From: Streptomyces sp. MUM 178J | GTDB taxonomy: Bacteria; Actinomycetota; Actinomycetes; Streptomycetales; Streptomycetaceae | NCBI RefSeq assembly: GCF_022414575.1 | Contig: NZ_JADWYQ010000031.1 | Location: forward strand, 21,306-85,305 | Direction of reading: 5' to 3' | Length of the DNA: 64,000 nucleotides | Shown here: positions 8,303 through 18,698 of the stretch, one piece after another | Numbering within the stretch: position 1 is the stretch's first letter | Layout: every line of letters starts with the position of its first letter | Translations under genes and position numbers: made by a program | The notes under the pieces: generated by a model | The model's input: the letters and a program-made list of their open reading frames with translations, nothing else | Told to the model about the DNA's origin: nothing | Database searches by the model: none

Positions 8303-9681
8303 CCTCCGGGCCGCAGTCCGCGCCCGGCTCCGGGCCGGAGCCGGGGGCCCCGTCCGCATCGCCTGGAGGGGGGCGCGCCGCATCGCCGGGAGAGGGTCCC
8401 GCGGCGCGGTCCGCATCGCCGGGCTCCGCGCCCGGCCCCGCCCCGTCGGGGCCCGTGCCGACGCTGTTCAGCTGGGAGTTCGCCGCCGATCCGTACCCCG
8501 CCTACGCCTGGCTGCGCGAGCACGCGCCCGTACACCGGACCCGGCTCCCCAGCGGTGTGGACGCCTGGCTGGTCACCCGGTACGCCGACGCCCGCCAGGC
8601 CCTCGCGGACCAGCGGTTGAGCAAGAACCCGGCGCACCATGACGAATCCGCCCACGCCAAGGGGAAGACAGGCATCCCCGGCGAGCGCAAGGCGGAGCTG
8701 ATGACGCATCTGCTCAATATCGATCCGCCCGACCACACCCGGCTGCGGCGGCTGGTGTCCAAGGCGTTCACCCCGCGGCGGGTCGCGGAGTTCGCGCCGC
8801 GCGTCCAGGAGCTGACCGACCGGCTCATCGACGGCTTCGCCGCACGCGGCAGCGCGGACCTCATCCATGAGTTCGCCTTCCCGCTGCCGATCTACGCCAT
8901 CTGCGATCTGCTGGGCGTGCCGCGTGAGGACCAGGACGACTTCCGCGACTGGGCCGGGATGATGATCCGCCACGGCGGGGGGCCGCGCGGCGGTGTCGCA
9001 CGGTCGGTGAAGAAGATGCGCACGTATCTGGCGGAGCTGATCCACCGCAAGCGGGACGCCCTCGGGGACGATCTGATCTCCGGGCTGATCCGGGCCTCTG
9101 ACCACGGTGAGCACCTCACCGAGAACGAGGCCGCGGCCATGGCCTTCATCCTGCTGTTCGCGGGCTTCGAGACCACCGTCAACCTCATCGGCAACGGCGT
9201 CTACGCACTGCTGCGCAACCCGGAGCAGCGCGAGCGGCTGCAGACGTCGCTGGCGGCGGGGGAGCGCGGGCTGCTGCAGACGGGTGTCGAGGAACTGCTG
9301 CGCTACGACGGGCCGGTGGAGCTGGCCACCTGGCGGTTCGCCACCGAGCCGCTGACGATCGGCGGTCGGCGGATCGCACCGGGTGACCCCGTTCTCGTCG
9401 TACTGGCGGCGGCCGACCGGGATCCCGAGCGGTTCGCCGAGCCGGACACGCTGGACCTCTCCCGCGGGGACAACCAGCATCTCGGATACGGGCACGGCAT
9501 CCACTACTGCCTGGGCGCACCGCTGGCCAGGCTGGAGGGGCAGGCCGCGCTCGCCACACTGCTGACCCGTTTGCCCGATATCCGGCTTGCAGCCGATCCG
9601 GCCGATTTGCGGTGGCGTGGGGGGCTCATCATGCGCGGACTGCGCACGCTCCCGGTGGAGTTCACAGCGCACAGTAATTGA
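8299..9681 (+). CDS. Cytochrome P450 (CYP107-like)
   Basis: 460 residues if the GTG at 8299 inside the mazG stop is used. The first 50 or so residues are Pro/Ser/Gly-rich and probably disordered, and the P450 fold begins near PTLFSWEFAADPYPAYAWL. All landmark motifs are present: I-helix LLFAGFETTVN, K-helix EELLR (ExxR), and the heme loop LGYGHGIHYCLG with the cysteine ligand. No ferredoxin gene is adjacent. In S. coelicolor a CYP107 member sits at the same place beside the rpf genes and, as I recall, affects sporulation; the same role here is inference. The start could be further downstream. Confidence 0.88.
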   Translation: MTSGPQSAPGSGPEPGAPSASPGGGRAASPGEGPAARSASPGSAPGPAPSGPVPTLFSWEFAADPYPAYAWLREHAPVHRTRLPSGVDAWLVTRYADARQALADQRLSKNPAHHDESAHAKGKTGIPGERKAELMTHLLNIDPPDHTRLRRLVSKAFTPRRVAEFAPRVQELTDRLIDGFAARGSADLIHEFAFPLPIYAICDLLGVPREDQDDFRDWAGMMIRHGGGPRGGVARSVKKMRTYLAELIHRKRDALGDDLISGLIRASDHGEHLTENEAAAMAFILLFAGFETTVNLIGNGVYALLRNPEQRERLQTSLAAGERGLLQTGVEELLRYDGPVELATWRFATEPLTIGGRRIAPGDPVLVVLAAADRDPERFAEPDTLDLSRGDNQHLGYGHGIHYCLGAPLARLEGQAALATLLTRLPDIRLAADPADLRWRGGLIMRGLRTLPVEFTAHSN

Positions 9682-9727
9682 TACAACGTCAGTTTCGTGA
9701 TGTTTATGTGATCCCTGCTGCATCGAC

Positions 9728-9757
9728 TTGTTACTTGCGATCAAATGCGACTAGGTT
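9728..9757 (+). promoter_or_regulatory. Predicted housekeeping-sigma promoter of the rpfC-like gene
   Basis: TTGTTA (9728-9733) and TAGGTT (9752-9757) are separated by 18 bases, close to the vegetative consensus. Transcription would start near 9764, which rules out the upstream in-frame ATG at 9745 and supports the ATG at 9814. Confidence 0.5.
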
Positions 9758-9813
9758 CACCTGCCATCTCCGCTGCTTCAGCGGCGCTTTGCAGTCACAC
9801 GGAAGGCAACCGC

Positions 9814-10938
9814 ATGCGCTCCGGGAACGGTCGACACCGCCGACCCCGTCAGGCTCCCGCCCTCGTCGTCGCGGCGGGGGTGACCGGCTCGGCCATCGCC
9901 ATCCCGCTGCTGGGGGCCGGCTCCGCCTCCGCGGCCGACGCCGCCACCTGGGACCGGGTCGCGGAGTGCGAGACGGGAGGGATGTGGAGCGCCGACCTCG
10001 GCAACGGGTACTACGGCGGGCTCCAGATCTCCCAGCAGACCTGGGAGGACTTCGGAGGCGCGGCCTATGCGCCGCGCCCCGACCTCGCCAGCCGTGCCCA
10101 GCAGATAGCCGTGGCGGAGCAGATCCTCGCGGTGCAGGGGGTCGATGCCTGGCCCAACTGCTCGGCGACCGCGAATCTGCGGAGCGGCGGCGAGTCCGCC
10201 GACGTCAACCCGGGGGTGGAGCCCGGAGCGGTGACGGGTTCCGGCGCGAACTCTTCCGGCATCGGCATCGGCTCCGGCGGTGCGGCCCCCGACGGCGGCG
10301 GCTCGCCCGGCGCGGGCTCCTCGGGTGAGGGCTCGGCCGGCGCGGCTACGACGGCTGCCCCGTCTCCCTCCTCTTCCCCCTCGTCGTCCCCCTCGTCCGT
10401 GCCGGAGGGCGGCGAGCAGCCCACCACCCGATCCGGGGCGGGCATTTCGGGTCTGCCGCAGGGGAGCGGCACAGCGGTCTCGCCTGACGCGTCGGATTCC
10501 CCGGGCGTATCCGCCGGGTCCGCGGCCCCCGAGGGGTCCGGCGGCTCCGGCGGGCAGACGCTGCCCGAGGACGCCGTGGAGCCCACCCGGACCATCGAGC
10601 CGACCGACCCCGTCGACTCCGATCTGACCGTGGGCGAGGGCACTGGGCGGCATCGTGGTGCACCTGCGGATGAGGCAGACAAGTCAGGCGTTGGTGATGC
10701 AAGCCGAGAATTCGGTGGGCATGCCTCGCGGGGTGACAGCGCTTCACGTGATCCATCCGACACGGCAGTCGGCGGGCAGGGCTACACCGTGCGCCCCGGG
10801 GACAGCCTCTGGGCGATCGCCGACGAGCGTGAGGTGCCCGGGGGGTGGGTCGCGCTCTATGAGGCCAACCAGGAGACCGTCGGGTCGGATCCCGATCTCA
10901 TTCACCCTGGCCAGAGCCTCGATCTGGATCTGAAGTAG
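9814..10938 (+). CDS. rpfC: Resuscitation-promoting factor with LysM domain (RpfC-like)
   Basis: 374 residues from the ATG at 9814, preceded by GGAAGG and downstream of a plausible promoter. A signal peptide ends at GSASA-AD. The Rpf/transglycosylase domain (about residues 42-120) has WDRVAECETGG with the catalytic Glu, then NGYYGGLQ and a conserved Cys pair. A long Ser/Gly/Pro/Glu-rich linker (about 130-320) leads to a C-terminal LysM domain (YTVRPGDSLWAIAD, HPGQSLDL). The secreted enzyme cleaves peptidoglycan and in Streptomyces helps germination and dormancy exit. It sits directly before a second rpf gene. The symbol is assigned by position relative to eno. Confidence 0.85.
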   Translation: MRSGNGRHRRPRQAPALVVAAGVTGSAIAIPLLGAGSASAADAATWDRVAECETGGMWSADLGNGYYGGLQISQQTWEDFGGAAYAPRPDLASRAQQIAVAEQILAVQGVDAWPNCSATANLRSGGESADVNPGVEPGAVTGSGANSSGIGIGSGGAAPDGGGSPGAGSSGEGSAGAATTAAPSPSSSPSSSPSSVPEGGEQPTTRSGAGISGLPQGSGTAVSPDASDSPGVSAGSAAPEGSGGSGGQTLPEDAVEPTRTIEPTDPVDSDLTVGEGTGRHRGAPADEADKSGVGDASREFGGHASRGDSASRDPSDTAVGGQGYTVRPGDSLWAIADEREVPGGWVALYEANQETVGSDPDLIHPGQSLDLDLK

Positions 10939-11162
10939 CGGCAGTTCGGGGCTGTTTGTCCGATTCTGCGTAAGTGAGACAAGCGTCTCTCCGCCCCAAC
11001 TGGCGTGTCGCGGCTATCGAATCCGTCCGAATCGCCCTTCACCTGCGGAAATGCGTGTCAAGTCGATCGCGGAAAGAGTGATTCATCCGTGATGTTCGCC
11101 CTTGAGTGGCGGCGGCCGGTGTGTTTACGGTTCCAACCGCTCGCCATCGCGGGCCCCGTCGA

Positions 11163-12130
<968 letters not shown>

Positions 12131-12148
12131 CCCGCCCGGCTGTGACCG

Positions 12149-12189
12149 CCCCGGTCCGGAGCGCTTCCCCCGTGCGCACCGGGCCGGGG
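12149..12189 (+). terminator. Hairpin terminator after rpfA
   Basis: CCCCGGTCCGG (12149-12159) pairs with CCGGGCCGGGG (12179-12189), giving 11 pairs with one G-T wobble and a 19-base loop, 18 bases after the rpfA stop. It has no T-run. Confidence 0.5.
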
Positions 12190-12333
12190 CTTCCGCATGC
12201 CGTGGCCGGCGGTCACCCCCCTGTCACTACTGGTCGGTAGGCGCGTAGCGCTTCGTCCCCAGCCGGTCCACTTCGCACCCTTTTTCGTCCCAGCGGGCGG
12301 GCATCGGCAGGCGGCGGCCCCCGGGCCGGTTAG

Positions 12334-13710
<1,377 letters not shown>

Positions 13711-13826
13711 GCACAGCAAGGGCTGACAGCCGTATAGCTTCAAGGGCTGACACCCGTATATACGTACGTCCTCGCACCCGGTCCCGTACCGTGTGCGAGG
13801 ACGTATGTGCGTGAAGGAGGCGGAGC

Positions 13827-14306
13827 ATGGCCGCGAAGGACCGGGACCGGTTCTCCACCGCGACCCGGATCCGGCTGCTCGGCGAGCAGACGGCCGCCCG
13901 CGTCTACCGCTCGCAGAGCCGCCGCCAGGCCCGCCGCTCCCGGCTCACCGGCCGGGCCGCCTTCCTGGCGCTCGTCGTCTGCACGCTGGTGGTGGCCCTT
14001 GCCTACCCGATGCGGCAGTACGTCTCGCAGCGCGCCGACATCGCCGAACAGGAGCGGCGCATGGAGGAGGCGCGAGAGCGGGTGGCCGGGCTCCGGGACG
14101 AGAAGGCCCGTCTCCAGGACGACCAGTACATCCGGCGGCTGGCCCGTGAGCATCTGCACTATGTGACGCCGGGGGAGACCGCCTACACCATGATCGATCC
14201 GGATGCCGAGGAGCGCCGCCGGGACGACGAGGGGGCGGCGGACCGCCCCTGGTACTCCAATGTCTGGGACGGAGTGGACCACGCGGACCGCCCCGCCGGG
14301 CAGTAG
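13827..14306 (+). CDS. divIC: Septum formation initiator DivIC/FtsB family
   Basis: 159 residues. A basic N terminus leads to one membrane helix (about 47-67, AAFLALVVCTLVVALAY) and then a coiled coil (about 78-105, EQERRMEEARERVAGLRDE), followed by the conserved YIRRLAREHLHYVTPGE. This is the single-pass FtsB/DivIC architecture that bridges FtsL and FtsQ/DivIB in the divisome. In Streptomyces, divIC is dispensable for growth but needed for efficient sporulation septation. It lies 116 bases after eno, as in other Streptomyces, with GGAGG before the start. Confidence 0.92.
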   Translation: MAAKDRDRFSTATRIRLLGEQTAARVYRSQSRRQARRSRLTGRAAFLALVVCTLVVALAYPMRQYVSQRADIAEQERRMEEARERVAGLRDEKARLQDDQYIRRLAREHLHYVTPGETAYTMIDPDAEERRRDDEGAADRPWYSNVWDGVDHADRPAGQ

Positions 14307-14394
14307 CCCCCACCGCAACCCACCGCAACCCACCGCACTCACAGCACTCACCGCACTGAGAAGTCACCACCGCACCGAGAACATTCAGGCAGGC

Positions 14395-14940
14395 ATGGAA
14401 ACCCCTCCTCCCCACACCGAGCCGACCGAGCCGACCGCCGCGGACATCGCCGCCTTCGAGGCGCAGCTCGGCCGCCCGCCGCGCGGGCTGCGGGCGATCG
14501 CGCACCGCTGCCCCTGCGGGCAGCCGGACGTCGTCGAGACGGCCCCCCGGCTGCCCGACGGCACCCCCTTCCCGACGCTGTACTACCTGACCTGCCCGCG
14601 GGCGGCGTCGGCGATCGGCACGCTGGAGGCGAACGGGGTGATGAAGGAGATGACCGAGCGGCTGGCGGAGGACCCGGAGCTGGCCGCCGCCTACCGCGCC
14701 GCGCACGAGGACTACATCGCACGCCGGGACGCCGTCGAGGTTCTGGAGAACTTCCCCAGTGCGGGCGGCATGCCCGACCGGGTGAAGTGCCTGCATGTGC
14801 TGGTCGGACACTCGCTGGCGGCGGGGCCCGGGGTGAACCCGCTGGGCGACGAGGCGATCGCGATGCTGCCCGAGTGGTGGGCGAAGGGCCCCTGCGTCAC
14901 GCCCTGCACGGACGGCTCGGCGCAGGAGGCTCCTCAGTGA
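14395..14940 (+). CDS. DUF501 domain protein
   Basis: 181 residues from the ATG at 14395; the reading frame is open further upstream but overlaps divIC. The DUF501 features are present: FEAQLGRPPRGLRAIAHRC, a CPCGQPDVVET segment, YYLTCPRA and a C-terminal CLHVLVGHSLA...WW...PC. Four or more conserved Cys/His residues suggest metal binding. The function of the family is unknown. In actinobacteria it almost always sits between divIC and the ppx gene, as here. Its TGA overlaps the GTG start of ppx by 4 bases, so the two are co-translated. Confidence 0.88.
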   Translation: METPPPHTEPTEPTAADIAAFEAQLGRPPRGLRAIAHRCPCGQPDVVETAPRLPDGTPFPTLYYLTCPRAASAIGTLEANGVMKEMTERLAEDPELAAAYRAAHEDYIARRDAVEVLENFPSAGGMPDRVKCLHVLVGHSLAAGPGVNPLGDEAIAMLPEWWAKGPCVTPCTDGSAQEAPQ

Positions 14941-15863
14941 CCCGCGTGGCGGCCGTCGACTGCGGCACCAACTCCATCCGCCTCCTCGTCGCCGACGTGG
15001 ACCCCGCGACCGGCCGGCTGGTCGACCTGGACCGCCGGATGACGATCGTCCGCCTCGGCCAGGGTGTGGACCGGACCGGTCGCCTCGCCCCCGAGGCGCT
15101 GGAACGCACCTTCGCAGCCTGCCGCGAGTACGCGGCGGCCATCAAGGAGCACGGCGCGGAGAAGGTCCGCTTTGTGGCCACTTCCGCCTCGCGCGACGCC
15201 GAGAACCGTGACGCGTTCGTACGCGGTGTGCTCGACATCCTCGGCGTCGAGCCCGAGGTGATCACCGGTGAGCAGGAAGCGGAGTTCTCCTTCACCGGAG
15301 CGACCCGCGAGCTGACCGGCCACGAGGAGCGTCTGGTGGTGGACATCGGCGGCGGCTCCACCGAGTTCGTCATCGGCCATGGCCATGTCGAGGCGGCGCG
15401 CTCCGTCGACATCGGCTGCGTACGGCTGACCGAACGGCACGCCCCGGACAGCCCTGCGACGCCCGAGCAGATCGCCGCCATCACCGCGGACATCGACGCG
15501 GCACTCGACCTTGTCGAGGAGACGGTCCCGATCCGCGAGGCGCGGACCCTCGTCGGCCTCGCCGGCTCGGTCACGACGCTGGCCGGGATCGCGCTCGGCC
15601 TGGACTCCTATGTCTCCTCCGCCATCCACCACTCCCGGATCTCCTGTGAGGAGGTCGAGCGGATCACCGGCGAGCTGCTGAACTCCACACACGACGAGCG
15701 GGCCGCCATCGGCGTGATACACCCCGGGCGGGTGGATGTGATCGCCGCGGGGGCGCTCGTCCTGCTGCGGATCATAAAGCGGATCGGGGTGCGGGAGGTC
15801 GTGGTCAGCGAGCACGACATCCTCGACGGAATCGCGATCAAAACGGCGGAGGACGCCGAGTAG
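14937..15863 (+). CDS. Ppx/GppA-family phosphatase (exopolyphosphatase-like)
   Basis: 308 residues from the GTG inside the DUF501 stop codon. It has an actin-like ATPase fold: AAVDCGTNSIRLLV (phosphate-1), VVDIGGGSTEFV (phosphate-2), GLAGSVTTLAG (adenosine motif). It is short (the C-terminal HD domain of long Ppx proteins is absent), which is normal for the actinobacterial form. Family members hydrolyse inorganic polyphosphate and/or pppGpp; which one applies here cannot be read from sequence. The last 45 bases of the gene are repeated in decayed form at 16509-16553, beyond the toxin-antitoxin pair. Confidence 0.9.
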   Translation: MTRVAAVDCGTNSIRLLVADVDPATGRLVDLDRRMTIVRLGQGVDRTGRLAPEALERTFAACREYAAAIKEHGAEKVRFVATSASRDAENRDAFVRGVLDILGVEPEVITGEQEAEFSFTGATRELTGHEERLVVDIGGGSTEFVIGHGHVEAARSVDIGCVRLTERHAPDSPATPEQIAAITADIDAALDLVEETVPIREARTLVGLAGSVTTLAGIALGLDSYVSSAIHHSRISCEEVERITGELLNSTHDERAAIGVIHPGRVDVIAAGALVLLRIIKRIGVREVVVSEHDILDGIAIKTAEDAE

Positions 15864-15908
15864 CGTCCAGCGGCATTCCTCGGTCGGCGACGGCGTGGCC
15901 GCGTCCTA

Positions 15909-16178
15909 CTACAGGTTGCGGTAGACGTCCCGCCGGTCGCCCACCTTGACGACGAGGATGACGAGTTCACCATCGTTGATCTGGTAGGCGACCCGGTAGC
16001 TGCCGACCCGGAGCCGGTAGAGCCCCGACGGGCCGGTGAGTTTCTTGACGTCGGCGTCCTCGCGGTACGGGTCGTCGCCGAGCGCGGTCAGCGCGGTCAG
16101 GATGCGCATGGCGTCGGGCCGACTGATGGCATGGAGCTGCCGCTGCGCCGCCTTGGTGAACCGGAAGGCGTACTTCAC
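15909..16178 (-). CDS. RelE/ParE-family toxin
   Basis: 89 residues. It has the short RelE fold: an N-terminal strand YAFRFTKAAQRQLHAI, then KKLTGPSGLYRLRVGSYRVAYQI, and the C-terminal VVKVGDRRDVYRNL with the basic and Tyr residues typical of ribosome-dependent mRNA endonucleases. Its start overlaps the stop of the antitoxin gene by 4 bases, the usual antitoxin-first arrangement. It is convergent with ppx, with a 45-base gap. Confidence 0.92.
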   Translation of the reverse strand: MKYAFRFTKAAQRQLHAISRPDAMRILTALTALGDDPYREDADVKKLTGPSGLYRLRVGSYRVAYQINDGELVILVVKVGDRRDVYRNL

Positions 16179-16447
16179 GCCCCCTCGCCGTCATGCTCGG
16201 TGAACAGATCCGCCAGAAGTTCCGCCATCGTCACGGTCTTGCCGCCCTCGGCAAGGACCTCTTCTGCCTCGCGTGCCAACATCAGGTCGGCGGCTTCCTC
16301 CAGTGCTTCGAAGTCCGCGATCGGCACTACGGCCGCCACCGGGGCGCCATTGCGTGTGATGACCGTCGGAATGCCTTCCTCGGCCCGGTTGATGTGGTCC
16401 GCGAGATGCGCGCGGGCTTCTCGTACTGTCGCGGTGTTCTCGGCCAT
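16175..16447 (-). CDS. Phd/YefM-family antitoxin
   Basis: 90 residues from the ATG at 16447; the frame is open upstream but that part runs into the promoter. The N-terminal DNA-binding half is typical Phd/YefM (TVREARAHLADHINRAEEGIPTVITRNGAPVAAVVPIADFEALEE). The acidic C terminus should wrap the toxin. It neutralises the RelE protein encoded next and represses the operon. TGTACA-type boxes, the core recognised by E. coli YefM, lie just upstream of the start (16455-16476). Confidence 0.92.
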   Translation of the reverse strand: MAENTATVREARAHLADHINRAEEGIPTVITRNGAPVAAVVPIADFEALEEAADLMLAREAEEVLAEGGKTVTMAELLADLFTEHDGEGA

Positions 16448-16454
16448 GAGGCCA

Positions 16455-16476
16455 GTGTACGCACTTGTGTGTACAC
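16455..16476 (-). promoter_or_regulatory. Putative autoregulatory operator of the phd-relE pair
   Basis: Reading the + strand, GTGTAC (16455-16460) and the perfect palindrome GTGTACAC (16469-16476) lie 14 bases apart, 8 bases before the antitoxin start. The core TGTACA is the element bound by E. coli YefM, which also uses one strong and one weaker box. Confidence 0.6.
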
Positions 16477-16508
16477 GTGCTTCGGTCCGCGAGTGGCGTT
16501 CGTGAGCG

Positions 16509-16553
16509 ATCCTCGACGGGATGGCGATCAAGGCGGCAGAGGGCGCCGAGTAG
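16509..16553 (+). repeat. Decayed duplicate of the ppx 3' end
   Basis: These 45 bases align without gaps to 15819-15863, the last 15 codons of ppx including the stop, with 39 identical positions. They still translate to ILDGMAIKAAEGAE-stop against ILDGIAIKTAEDAE-stop. Weaker similarity continues past the stop (near 16584-16630 against 15864-15900). The phd-relE pair lies exactly between the two copies. Confidence 0.85.
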
Positions 16554-16681
16554 CCGTTCGCGGCCTCCTCTCCCGGGTGCCGCGTAGCCGTTCGGCGGCA
16601 GGCTTCGGTGGGCGACGGCGGTGGCGTGGGGTGCTGAAGGGGCAGTCGGCGGCATCGCCTGGCCCCTCACGGAGGAAACTT

Positions 16682-16697
16682 CGTGAAGTTCTTCACA
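16682..16697. promoter_or_regulatory. Rex-operator-like palindrome 1
   Basis: CGTGAAGTTCTTCACA matches the Streptomyces Rex operator (TGTGAA, 4-base spacer, TTCACA) at 11 of the 12 arm positions. Rex senses NADH/NAD and represses respiratory genes. It lies 309 bases before the ndh start. Confidence 0.55.
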
Positions 16698-16954
16698 AGG
16701 AAAAGGCCCCTGAGGGGTGGCAGGGAGGGTCCAAGGGCCCGCTCCGCGGGACCGTTGGCCCTTTTCGGCTGTCTGCCGGGGGCCGCCCGGCGCGCAACGA
16801 CGGTGTGGACCCGTCAGTCGGCCCCCTGGGGGATGTCCCTTAGGGGCCAGCTCACAAGGGGTATCCAACGTTCGCCGATGCGCCGTGGTTCCCCGTCGCC
16901 GTCATGAGCTCTGTCACGCGGGCGGCGCAGTGTAGCAGAGCAGGCTCGACTCCT

Positions 16955-16970
16955 TGTGAAGGGGCTCACG
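16955..16970. promoter_or_regulatory. Rex-operator-like palindrome 2, next to ndh
   Basis: TGTGAAGGGGCTCACG matches the Rex operator arms at 10 of 12 positions and ends 35 bases before the ndh start codon, a normal place for a repressor site. Confidence 0.6.
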
Positions 16971-17005
16971 AGCACCCCCGGGGAGGGGGGTGGATACTCG
17001 ATGGC

Positions 17006-18385
17006 ATGAGCACCACGGAGCGTCCCCGGATCCTCGTAGTAGGCGGTGGGTACGTAGGCCTGTACGCAGCACGACGCATTCTCAAGAAGATGCGGTACGG
17101 CGAGGCGACCGTCACGGTCGTCGACCCGCGCTCGTACATGACGTACCAGCCCTTCCTCCCCGAAGCAGCCGCCGGCAGCATCTCGCCGCGGCACGTCGTC
17201 GTCCCGCTGCGACGCGTGCTGCCCAAGGCGGAGGTGCTCACCGGCCGGGTCACCACCATCGACCAGGACCGCAAGATCGCCACGATCGCGCCGCTGGTCG
17301 GCGAGGCGTACGAGCTGCCGTTTGACTACCTGGTCATCGCGCTGGGCGCGGTCTCGCGCACCTTCCCGATCCCCGGCCTCGCCGAGCAGGGCATCGGCAT
17401 GAAGGGCATCGAGGAGGCCATCGGCCTGCGCAACCATGTGCTGGAGCAGCTGGACAAGGCCGACTCGACGACCGACGAGGACGTCCGCCGCAAGGCGCTG
17501 ACCTTCGTCTTCGTCGGCGGCGGCTTCGCCGGCGCGGAGACCATCGGCGAGGTGGAGGACCTGGCGCGGGACGCTGCCAAGTACTACGCCAGCGTCAAGC
17601 GCGAGGACATGCGCTTCATCCTCGTCGACGCCGCTGACAAGATCCTGCCCGAGGTGGGCCCCAAGCTCGGCAAGTACGGCAAGGAGCACCTCGAGGGCCG
17701 CGGCGTCGAGGTCTACCTCCAGACCTCCATGGACTCGTGCGTGGACGGCCATGTGGTGCTGAAGAACGGCCTGGAGGTCGACTCCAACACCATCGTGTGG
17801 ACCGCGGGCGTCAAGCCCAACCCGGCGCTCGCCCGCTTCGACCTGCCGCTGGGCCCGCGCGGCCATGTCGACTGCGCGCCGACGCTCCAGGTCCAGGGCA
17901 CCGACTACATCTGGGCCGCGGGCGACAACGCCCAGGTTCCGGACATGGTCGGCCGCAAGGCGGGCAACGAGAACGCCTGGTGCCCGCCGAACGCCCAGCA
18001 CGCGCTCCGTCAGGCGAAGGTCCTCGGCGACAACGTGATCTCCGGCATGCGGGGCTTCCCCCAGAAGGAGTACAGCCACTCCAACAAGGGCGCGGTGGCC
18101 GGGCTCGGCCTGCACAAGGGCGTCGCGATGATCGTCATGGGCAAGATGAAGATCAAGCTCAAGGGCCGGCTCGCCTGGTACATGCACCGCGGCTACCACG
18201 GCATGGCCATGCCGACCTGGAACCGCAAGATCCGCGTCTTCGCGGACTGGACGCTGGCGATGTTCCTCAAGCGCGAGGTCGTCTCGCTCGGCGCGATCGA
18301 GTCTCCGCGCGAGGAGTTCTACGAGGCGGCCAAGCCGGCCCCGGCCCCGTCCGCGGCCAAGCCGGAGAAGGCCAAGGCCTCCTGA
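17006..18385 (+). CDS. ndh: Type II NADH dehydrogenase
   Basis: 459 residues from the ATG at 17006. Two dinucleotide folds are visible: RILVVGGGYVGLYAAR (FAD) at the start and TFVFVGGGFAGAETIGEVED near residue 165 (NADH). TYQPFLPEAAAGSI and the C-terminal IWAAGDNAQVPD match non-proton-pumping NDH-2 enzymes. The C terminus has amphipathic and membrane-associating segments and ends in an Ala/Pro/Lys tail. It passes electrons from NADH to menaquinone at the inner face of the membrane. Two Rex-like operators upstream suggest repression when NADH is low. It ends at a strong terminator (18413-18450). Confidence 0.93.
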   Translation: MSTTERPRILVVGGGYVGLYAARRILKKMRYGEATVTVVDPRSYMTYQPFLPEAAAGSISPRHVVVPLRRVLPKAEVLTGRVTTIDQDRKIATIAPLVGEAYELPFDYLVIALGAVSRTFPIPGLAEQGIGMKGIEEAIGLRNHVLEQLDKADSTTDEDVRRKALTFVFVGGGFAGAETIGEVEDLARDAAKYYASVKREDMRFILVDAADKILPEVGPKLGKYGKEHLEGRGVEVYLQTSMDSCVDGHVVLKNGLEVDSNTIVWTAGVKPNPALARFDLPLGPRGHVDCAPTLQVQGTDYIWAAGDNAQVPDMVGRKAGNENAWCPPNAQHALRQAKVLGDNVISGMRGFPQKEYSHSNKGAVAGLGLHKGVAMIVMGKMKIKLKGRLAWYMHRGYHGMAMPTWNRKIRVFADWTLAMFLKREVVSLGAIESPREEFYEAAKPAPAPSAAKPEKAKAS

Positions 18386-18412
18386 CGCCTCCGCGCTTCA
18401 CCTGAGCCTGCA

Positions 18413-18450
18413 GAAGGGCCGCCCGCCATCCGTGGTGCGGGCGGCCCTTC
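18413..18450 (+). terminator. Intrinsic terminator after ndh
   Basis: GAAGGGCCGCCCGC (18413-18426) pairs perfectly over 14 bases with GCGGGCGGCCCTTC (18437-18450) around a 10-base loop. The remainder of the gap to 18698 has no recognisable gene. Confidence 0.85.
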
Positions 18451-18698
18451 CGCATTGCGCGGCGAGCGGCGGCTCTGGACATCGATCTCAAGGCCCTCGT
18501 GCCCTGATGTGCCCGCAGGGCGCGTGCGGGCGCTCCGGATGCGTCATTACGTGGTCGGTACATGTTCTTTGCCATGGCATTGCGCAGCGGCGGGAAGCAC
18601 GGACAGTGGTCGGATTGTTCCAGTAACGGCACCGCAACCCGTGCCCCGGTGCACGACAGGCGGTGCGGACCGGAACCACCGTCACGGAGGTGTGTGCC

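Larger units (their letters stand above)
16554..17005. other. Non-coding region upstream of ndh
   Basis: 452 bases without a gene. It holds weak continuing similarity to sequence after ppx, two Rex-operator-like palindromes (16682-16697 and 16955-16970), and between them a hairpin AAGGGCC (16733-16739) with GGCCCTT (16757-16763) followed by a few Ts, plus a short CCCCTGAGGGG stem near 16707. No convincing -35/-10 pair was found. Confidence 0.6.

Noticed and set aside
9745..9813. Upstream ATG at 9745 as the start of the RpfC-like gene
   Set aside because: A likely promoter lies at 9728-9757, and starting there would put extra residues before the signal peptide.
15909..16178. Naming the toxin yoeB because of the YefM-like operator
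   Set aside because: The toxin's conserved segments fit RelE rather than YoeB, so only the family name is used.
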